Part shown: positions 1-4,059 of the stretch, piece after piece
Layout of the letters: each line of letters opens with the position of its first letter
Numbering within the stretch: position 1 is the stretch's first letter
Origin: DAOUGC01 sp034429695
GTDB lineage: Bacteria; Chloroflexota; Anaerolineae; Anaerolineales; Anaerolineaceae
Direction of reading: 5' to 3'
Length of the DNA: 9,573 bases
NCBI GenBank assembly: GCA_034429695.1
Contig: DAOUGC010000144.1
Coordinates: 1-9,573, forward strand
The notes under the pieces: generated by a model
What the model saw: only the letters and a program-made list of their open reading frames with translations
Told to the model about the DNA's origin: nothing
Databases searched by the model: none
Made by a program: the position numbers and the translations under genes

Positions 1-834
1 GACTCGCAGCGGGCAGCGGAAAGCGCGCGGGAGGGGGCGCGGGTGGTGGAGGAAGTGGTGACGGGCATGGGCATCATCCGGGAACGGGTGGGTCTGTCGT
101 CGGAGAAGGTGGAAGAGATGGGCAAGCGCTCCGAGAAGATCGGGGCGATCCTGGAGACGATTGAGGACATCGCCAGTCAGACCAACCTGCTGGCGCTGAA
201 CGCGGCGATTGAAGCGGCGCGGGCAGGCGAGCACGGCAAGGGGTTTGCGGTGGTGGCGGATGAGGTGCGCAAACTGGCGAAGCGTTCTGCGCTGGCGACG
301 CGCGAGATCGGGGTGCTGATCGGAGACATTCAGCGCACGGTGCGCGAGGCGGTACAGGCGATGAGCGACAGCACGGTGGAAGTGAACCGTGGAGCGCAGC
401 GTTCAGACCAGGCAGGGGCGGCGCTGGTGGAGATCCTGCAGGCAGCCGAGTCAGTGAGCAGCGAGGCGCAACTGGCGGCGGATGCAGCCGCGGAGATGGC
501 GCGGGCAGCCAATGACCTGGTGAGCGCGATGGACAACGTGTCGGCGGTGGTGGAAGAGAACACCGCGGCGACGGAGGAGATGGCGGCAGGGGCGACGGAA
601 GTGAGCCACTCGATTGAGTCAATCGCCAGTGTGAGCGAGGAAAACACGGCTGCCATTCAGGAAGTGACTGCCAGCACGCTGCAAATGAATGCCGATGTTG
701 ACCTGATGCTGGCATCAGTGGAAGGCATGGCTGCCATGGCCGGTGAATTGCAGCAGGTGGTGAATCAATTTAAATTGGAAGATGAGCGCCATGAGCAGCC
801 CGCCACGGTCATTGAGCCGATGGAGGAAGGATAA
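1..834 (+). CDS. Methyl-accepting chemotaxis protein, C-terminal signalling domain (5' partial)
   Basis: The frame is open from base 1, so the gene begins outside the window; 277 residues and a TAA stop at 832-834 are visible. This is the cytoplasmic four-helix coiled-coil signalling domain of a chemoreceptor, which in this family binds CheA and CheW and carries the adaptation sites. The hairpin tip is unmistakable at residues 57-93, with IASQTNLLALNAAIEAARAG followed by a GKGFAVVADEVRKLA segment. Both flanking arms are Ala/Glu/Ser-rich heptads, including two EENTAA motifs in the descending arm. There is no C-terminal CheR-binding pentapeptide; the protein ends in EPMEEG. Sensor domain, membrane spans and HAMP domain would lie upstream, so the ligand cannot be guessed. 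The first roughly 630 bases use GCG, GTG and GAG codons very heavily, whereas the last 200 bases are more mixed. A strong Shine-Dalgarno-like run (822-830) lies over its last codons. Confidence 0.97.
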   Translation, partial: DSQRAAESAREGARVVEEVVTGMGIIRERVGLSSEKVEEMGKRSEKIGAILETIEDIASQTNLLALNAAIEAARAGEHGKGFAVVADEVRKLAKRSALATREIGVLIGDIQRTVREAVQAMSDSTVEVNRGAQRSDQAGAALVEILQAAESVSSEAQLAADAAAEMARAANDLVSAMDNVSAVVEENTAATEEMAAGATEVSHSIESIASVSEENTAAIQEVTASTLQMNADVDLMLASVEGMAAMAGELQQVVNQFKLEDERHEQPATVIEPMEEG

Positions 835-872
835 AAATGGGCATGGTGCTGCCGCTGGGCCTGCACCGGACA

Positions 873-889
873 ACGGATTTCACGGATTT
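873..889 (+). repeat. Tandem ACGGATTT repeat
   Basis: ACGGATTT occurs at 873-880 and again at 882-889, a 9-base period, followed by a partial third GGATT at 890-894. It lies just inside the left edge of the non-coding block, about 40 bases after the chemoreceptor stop codon, and may mark a junction between old coding sequence and repeat-derived sequence. No function is assigned. Confidence 0.5.
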
Positions 890-949
890 GGATTCAAGAC
901 TCCTGCTGGCGGTCTTTGCGTCTGGGCGGTGCCAGTACACCCCTCCCGT

Positions 950-975
950 CGAATTGCCAAACTACAGGCAATTCG
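950..975. repeat. Inverted repeat, 9-bp perfect stem
   Basis: CGAATTGCC (950-958) and GGCAATTCG (967-975) are perfect reverse complements separated by 8 bases. No T-run follows on the plus strand, so it is not a standard intrinsic terminator in that direction. It is the first of a series of hairpins in this gap and ends only 3 bases before the next one. Confidence 0.7.
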
Positions 976-978
976 CCA

Positions 979-1029
979 CCCTCCCCACATGGCTGCGTTC
1001 ACTGCGTTCACTTTGCCATGTGGAGAGGG
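979..1029. repeat. Long inverted repeat, 15-bp stem with one mismatch
   Basis: The left arm CCCTCCCCACATGGC (979-993) pairs with the right arm GCCATGTGGAGAGGG (1015-1029). The only mismatch is C984 against A1024. The 21-base loop contains an exact tandem duplication of TGCGTTCAC (994-1002 and 1003-1011). This is the longest stem in the window and looks like a dispersed palindromic element rather than a terminator, because no T-run follows. Whether it recurs in the genome cannot be seen here. Confidence 0.7.
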
Positions 1030-1119
1030 AGAAAATGCCTTTTCCTCCCGCCCGTCCCCTACGGGTTTCGCCACCGGGGACAACAAAATCCCATTGCGCC
1101 GCGACAATGGATGGATGTA

Positions 1120-1140
1120 CGGGCGGACCGAGTCCGCCCG
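1120..1140. repeat. Inverted repeat, 9-bp perfect GC-rich stem with 3-base loop
   Basis: CGGGCGGAC (1120-1128) pairs perfectly with GTCCGCCCG (1132-1140) around the loop CGA. The left arm and loop contain GGGCGGACCGA, which recurs exactly at 1309-1319 without the matching right arm. The stem is very stable and is followed by AAAAGTG, not T residues, so it is not a plus-strand terminator by itself. Confidence 0.7.
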
Positions 1141-1196
1141 AAAAGTGCCCTGGTTACGGTGCGCGCCGTGCGCCTCGACAAAGCGCCAAAGGCTGG

Positions 1197-1225
1197 CGCG
1201 CCAACTATGTTGACGCGGTGTTTTT
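1197..1225 (+). terminator. Candidate intrinsic terminator (plus strand)
   Basis: CGCGCCAAC (1197-1205) pairs with GTTGACGCG (1209-1217), 8 of 9 positions, around the loop TAT. After GTG comes a run of five T residues (1221-1225). This is the only hairpin in the gap followed by T residues on the plus strand, so it is the best candidate for ending chemoreceptor transcription, about 360 bases after its stop codon. An overlapping alternative stem GCGCCA/TGGCGC (1183-1188 with 1194-1199) would compete with it. The short T-run and the mismatch keep confidence moderate. Confidence 0.45.
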
Positions 1226-1251
1226 CCGACCCACCGATCTATCCATGATCC

Positions 1252-1284
1252 AAAAAAAATGGTGGGTCCAAAAGCGGACCCACC
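1252..1284 (-). terminator. Candidate intrinsic terminator (minus strand)
   Basis: Read on the minus strand, GGTGGGTCC (complement of 1276-1284), a 6-base loop and GGACCCACC (complement of 1261-1269) form a perfect 9-bp GC-rich stem. One base later comes a run of eight T residues (the A-run 1252-1259 on the plus strand). This is a textbook intrinsic terminator shape, yet no convincing minus-strand gene lies to its right. It would stop antisense transcripts entering from the operon's control region. On the plus strand no T-run follows, so it would not block rightward transcription in the classical way. Confidence 0.5.
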
Positions 1285-1308
1285 CTACACCTTGATCGGG
1301 AAATGCCG

Positions 1309-1319
1309 GGGCGGACCGA
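1309..1319 (+). repeat. Second copy of 11-base repeat GGGCGGACCGA
   Basis: GGGCGGACCGA at 1309-1319 is identical to 1121-1131, which sits in the left arm and loop of the perfect hairpin there. Here the pairing arm is missing, though a weaker CCGGG/CCCGG pairing (1306-1310 with 1322-1326) is possible. It suggests that the gap was built from copies of related repeat units. Chance occurrence of an 11-mer in GC-rich sequence is unlikely but not excluded. Confidence 0.45.
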
Positions 1320-1344
1320 TGCCCGGTAACATTACCATGGGGGA

Positions 1345-1375
1345 ATATGACATTTGTCATGTCCTTCATATGACA
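1345..1375. promoter_or_regulatory. Candidate operator: TGACA/TGTCA half-site cluster
   Basis: ATGACA-TT-TGTCAT (1347-1360) is a perfect palindrome with a 2-base centre. ATATGACA (1345-1352) is repeated exactly at 1368-1375, 23 bases on, giving a third half-site in direct orientation. TCATATGA (1366-1373) is itself palindromic. The cluster begins the AT-rich stretch upstream of the helix-turn-helix gene, where an operator for that operon would be expected. Which protein binds is unknown; the downstream excisionase-like protein is one candidate by position only. Confidence 0.4.
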
Positions 1376-1417
1376 CAATTTATCAGACTCAAACGAACGT
1401 AATACAACGAAAAGGCA

Positions 1418-1423
1418 TACAAT
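1418..1423 (+). promoter_or_regulatory. Possible -10 element for the operon
   Basis: TACAAT at 1418-1423 differs from the bacterial -10 consensus TATAAT at one position, and the overlapping TATTAT follows at 1423-1428. No good -35 hexamer was found 16-18 bases upstream (the best window there reads GAACGT). A promoter here would give a leader of roughly 160 bases before the helix-turn-helix gene. The call rests on one hexamer and its placement after the TGACA cluster. Confidence 0.2.
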
Positions 1424-1577
1424 ATTATGAACTCCCAGGGGCGACATCTTATTTCCACACCCCATTTGAACCACAGAAAATCTAATGCAATCCATTAATG
1501 AATGTTGGTAATATGATCGTAGCCCACATTGATTGAAAAATCCCAATATATGGTTTACAGGTCTTCGATCGGCAACT

Positions 1578-1586
1578 GGAAGGTGG
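1578..1586 (+). promoter_or_regulatory. Ribosome binding site choosing the ATG at 1592
   Basis: GGAAGGTGG (1578-1586) gives a purine-rich Shine-Dalgarno core GGAAGG ending 8 bases before the ATG at 1592. No comparable purine run precedes the in-frame TTG at 1529, so this site decides the start of the helix-turn-helix gene. Confidence 0.6.
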
Positions 1587-1591
1587 TGAGC

Positions 1592-1804
1592 ATGATTGAT
1601 GATCAGGTGAAGGCCAACATGCCGCTTGATCGGTTATGGACCGTGGAAGAGGTGGCGGAATATTTGCGCCTCAAACCGGCCACCATTCGAAGAATGGCGC
1701 GCGAAGGGAAGATTCCAGCCATCAAAGTGGGGAAATCCTGGCGGTTTAGCGAAAACCAAATCCTGATACCGCCCATTCAACTGATAACGGAGAATAACGA
1801 TTAA
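1592..1804 (+). CDS. Excisionase/MerR-like helix-turn-helix DNA-binding protein
   Basis: A 70-residue protein if started at the ATG at 1592, which has a good ribosome binding site. An in-frame TTG at 1529 would add 21 residues that look unlike the family, and an ATG at 1619 is a shorter alternative. Residues 16-25 (LWTVEEVAEY) and the following segment LKPATIRRMAREGKIPAIKV, then GKSWRF, form the compact winged-helix fold of the excisionase family (HTH_17 type): a helix-turn-helix, then a strand-turn wing ending in a W-R-F motif. Members bind DNA as regulators or as Xis architectural factors; no integrase is present here, which favours a regulator. The short tail SENQILIPPIQLITENND lacks the usual terminal helix. 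Its TAA stop shares one base with the ATG of the next gene, so the two are probably translationally coupled. It may regulate the operon from sites upstream, but that is inference. Confidence 0.85.
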   Translation: MIDDQVKANMPLDRLWTVEEVAEYLRLKPATIRRMAREGKIPAIKVGKSWRFSENQILIPPIQLITENND

Positions 1805-4029
1805 TGCACCCAATTACTAGAAGTTGTGCCTGTTTTTGTTTTGCATTGATACTCCTGTTCACTTCGGCTGGCCTGAAAAAACCGGTTGAGGCGCAAGCAC
1901 TTGCACCACAGGAATGTACACCGCTGGATGTAATCTTCGTTCTGGATGAAGACCCGGAACTGGTTTCGTGGGCGGCAGATTTTCTCGCCCTGCAATCGCT
2001 TACCACCTGCAATGGTACTCATCATCAAATGGCTGTTTTACAGCGTTACCCGCACGACGGAGATAATGTTTATCTCCCGCTCACTCCTCTAAACCCTTCA
2101 TCCCTTTCTGCCTGGCAGAGTGAGCGACAGTCGATTTTGGCAAGCATTAATGAGCCAATGGATATATACCCAACCAGCCTGGCTGCGCTGTTCCAGCAGG
2201 CAGGGGAACTGGCAGCCGGTGGACGCGCTGATGCCACCAAACTGGTCATCTATATCGGTGCGCCGTACGAGACGATCAACAGTTCATCCAATGAGTATGC
2301 GCTTCGCAATCAGATTGCGAACATTCAAAACACTTACATGCGGGCATCGGGCGCTGCCAGTGATGAAAGCATCCAGTTATGGACCCTGTTTTTCTTCCCG
2401 GGTTCATACCGGGATATTTATCGCGATTGGACAAGGCCGCACTGGGACGACTTCACTGCTGAGGCCAACGGCAGGGCCATGTTCAACCTTGATGAAGATA
2501 AACCTCATCAGTACTCCAATGCTGTCATGGATATCATGGCGACTGCCGGCGGTCTGCCGGGGCTTTTGCCGTTCTCATGCGGGGGCTATGAGATTGATCC
2601 ATATCAGGGCACCCTGCTCACCGTCACTTTTGCCGACGATGAGAACCTGCAGGTGACCGTTGAACATGAAAATCCGGACGGATCCCAAACCTCAATGACC
2701 AATGGAGAGGGCCCGTTGGAAAAGGAAGTCATGTTTCTTTCCAATGGAGAATGGAGAAAAAATAACGTGCTGGTCATCACCGATCCACCGGGAGGCTTGT
2801 GGCGGGTTTCGGCGGGCAGCCAGTGTGACGGCATGGCGGGTTTTACCCTGGGTGGAAAGGTAAACGCTGCCATTGGTGGCATTGAACATGATATACCCCA
2901 GTACAACCTGGAAGGTTTGAGCAGCGATCCGGACCAACCATTTATTTACACATTGACCCTTTCGGATGGGCTGACCGGTGAGCCGGTTCAGTTTAACCCA
3001 CAGGCTTTGCCCCAGGTGGATATGGAAATCACCCTGCCGGATGGTTCGAGGCGGGCCATTTTCTTCAAGCTCGATGCCGCCGGGCTGATGGTCAGTGAAG
3101 CTGTACCCGTGCCGTTGGCCGGTGACTACCATTGGCAGGCGGATGTTTCTCTACCGGTATCCACGGGAAACTCAAATACCTCATATATTCCGATGTTCAC
3201 CGGTCTCACAGGAGGGTATTCTGTATATGCAATAAGCAATCTTTCGCTGGTTCCCCTCCTTCCCGAAGACAAAGAATATCAGGTTCACCAACCATTGTTG
3301 AAAGACTTCTTCCACGTCAAACCGATGGAAGTCGCAGTTCAACTGGTTGACATGGACACCCAGCAGGCAGTTGATCCGGCTCTGGTTTTTGACCAGCCCG
3401 ATCAGGCCCTGGAAGTCTGGTTGGAATCAAAGACCGGCGAAACCAGTCAAAAGGTGATATTGCGGCGAGATTCGGACAGCCCAATGAGATACATAGGTGA
3501 GGTGGGCGGCGATTTTGACATGAACGGTGCGCAAAAGGGTTGGGTGGAGGTGGTGGGCGCCTACGACCAGGTGAACTACCGCATCGCAAAGAAAATGGTT
3601 AGCGCCCCATTCACCCGCCAGGATGGGTTCCTCTCCAGCCCCTGGACTTGGACCGTGCTTTCCATACTCATGGGTCTGGCTGTTCTCGGCTATATCGGTT
3701 ATCGCGTTTCGCTCTTTATCAATCCATTGGCAGGCCAGTTGGTTATCAGCGCCGCGGGCGTCAAAAGGCCGGTGGCGAACATCCGCCTGGTACGGCAGCG
3801 CGAGCTGACCTACCGGCAGGGTGACCTGGTGCGCATCTCGCCGTTGTTGAAAGGCATGCAAATGTTACAAGTCAGGCGCGTATCAGACGACAGGATTTTC
3901 TTCAGAATGACTCTTGACAATGGCAACCTGGTCAAGGCCAATTTGGGGCCAAATGAAAGTGCCACCATCAACAATATCATGTCAGTGCGCTTCATCCTGG
4001 ATGGAAACCCAAACCAGGGAAGCCATTAA
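1804..4029 (+). CDS. Secreted membrane-anchored vWA-like protein with degenerate MIDAS
   Basis: The protein has 741 residues. The start ATG overlaps the preceding stop (TAATG); GGAG at 1789-1792 lies 11 bases upstream. Residues 1-32 form a signal peptide with a hydrophobic core at about 8-23 and candidate cleavage after A30 or A32. Residues about 39-250 align with the vWA fold of the next gene: PLDVIFVLDEDPE (residues 40-52) sits where the partner has DLVFLIDQSNSM, and VIYIGAP (148-154) where it has ILLTDGMP. The metal-binding DxSxS is therefore D48-E-D50-P-E52, and the late Asp is Gly. Beta-rich domains follow (about 255-600), then one membrane span (about 614-639) and a cytoplasmic tail of about 100 residues with a positively charged start. 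C38, C69, C259 and C341 match cysteines in the next protein. The likely role is an envelope scaffold or receptor partnering the canonical vWA protein. The exact function is unknown. Confidence 0.88.
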   Translation: MHPITRSCACFCFALILLFTSAGLKKPVEAQALAPQECTPLDVIFVLDEDPELVSWAADFLALQSLTTCNGTHHQMAVLQRYPHDGDNVYLPLTPLNPSSLSAWQSERQSILASINEPMDIYPTSLAALFQQAGELAAGGRADATKLVIYIGAPYETINSSSNEYALRNQIANIQNTYMRASGAASDESIQLWTLFFFPGSYRDIYRDWTRPHWDDFTAEANGRAMFNLDEDKPHQYSNAVMDIMATAGGLPGLLPFSCGGYEIDPYQGTLLTVTFADDENLQVTVEHENPDGSQTSMTNGEGPLEKEVMFLSNGEWRKNNVLVITDPPGGLWRVSAGSQCDGMAGFTLGGKVNAAIGGIEHDIPQYNLEGLSSDPDQPFIYTLTLSDGLTGEPVQFNPQALPQVDMEITLPDGSRRAIFFKLDAAGLMVSEAVPVPLAGDYHWQADVSLPVSTGNSNTSYIPMFTGLTGGYSVYAISNLSLVPLLPEDKEYQVHQPLLKDFFHVKPMEVAVQLVDMDTQQAVDPALVFDQPDQALEVWLESKTGETSQKVILRRDSDSPMRYIGEVGGDFDMNGAQKGWVEVVGAYDQVNYRIAKKMVSAPFTRQDGFLSSPWTWTVLSILMGLAVLGYIGYRVSLFINPLAGQLVISAAGVKRPVANIRLVRQRELTYRQGDLVRISPLLKGMQMLQVRRVSDDRIFFRMTLDNGNLVKANLGPNESATINNIMSVRFILDGNPNQGSH

Positions 4030-4046
4030 TCAGGTGAATTTATTAC

Positions 4047-4054
4047 AAGGATGG
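4047..4054 (+). promoter_or_regulatory. Ribosome binding site choosing the ATG at 4060
   Basis: AAGGATGG (4047-4054) contains the core AAGGA (4047-4051), which ends 8 bases before the ATG at 4060. The same run directly abuts or overlaps the in-frame ATG at 4051, leaving that codon no usable spacing. The 4060 start also gives a cleaner signal peptide, beginning MQKSK. Confidence 0.65.
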
Positions 4055-4059
4055 AAGCC

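Larger units (their letters stand above)
835..1591. other. Intergenic region: hairpin-rich non-coding block followed by AT-rich control region
   Basis: This gap between the chemoreceptor and the four-gene operon has no convincing gene. Its left two thirds (835 to about 1340) hold at least six inverted repeats (950-975, 979-1029, 1051-1065, 1120-1140, 1183-1199 and 1197-1217, 1261-1284), a tandem ACGGATTT pair (873-880, 882-889), a tandem TGCGTTCAC pair (994-1011) and an 11-base direct repeat (1121-1131, 1309-1319). Open frames across it change with every hairpin and match no family I recognise. From about 1340 the sequence becomes clearly AT-richer and holds a palindromic TGACA cluster and a -10-like TACAAT at 1418-1423, as expected of a promoter region for the downstream operon. 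Confidence 0.7.

Noticed and set aside
74..715. Minus-strand open frame of 213 codons opposite the chemoreceptor
   Set aside because: Pro/Ser/Arg-rich antisense product typical of the reverse of a GC-rich coiled-coil gene.
782..1213. Overlapping plus-strand open frame in another phase
   Set aside because: It starts inside the chemoreceptor and crosses the hairpin block; low-complexity, Pro/Arg-rich product with no start signal.
837..1295. Plus-strand open frame of 152 codons after the chemoreceptor, with a good Shine-Dalgarno sequence
   Set aside because: Its product is rich in Pro, Arg and Cys, passes through several perfect hairpins and matches no family I know. Kept only as a finding about a possible lost gene.
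1205..1546. Minus-strand open frame of 113 codons in the operon's control region
   Set aside because: No ribosome binding site or recognisable domain, and it covers the terminator-like hairpin and the TGACA cluster. An antisense transcript is possible but coding is unsupported.
1529..1591. TTG start adding 21 residues to the helix-turn-helix protein
   Set aside because: No purine-rich site precedes it, the added residues are not part of the family fold, and the ATG at 1592 has a good ribosome binding site.
1592..1804. Reading the excisionase-like protein as evidence of a prophage or integrative element
   Set aside because: No integrase, attachment-site repeat, tRNA or phage gene is visible. 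The gene is coupled to the vWA/tubulin operon instead.
1804..1905. Lipoprotein signal in the first vWA protein because of C8, C10 and C12
   Set aside because: These cysteines lie at the start of the hydrophobic core and lack a lipobox; TRSC does not fit, and C38 comes after the likely cleavage site.
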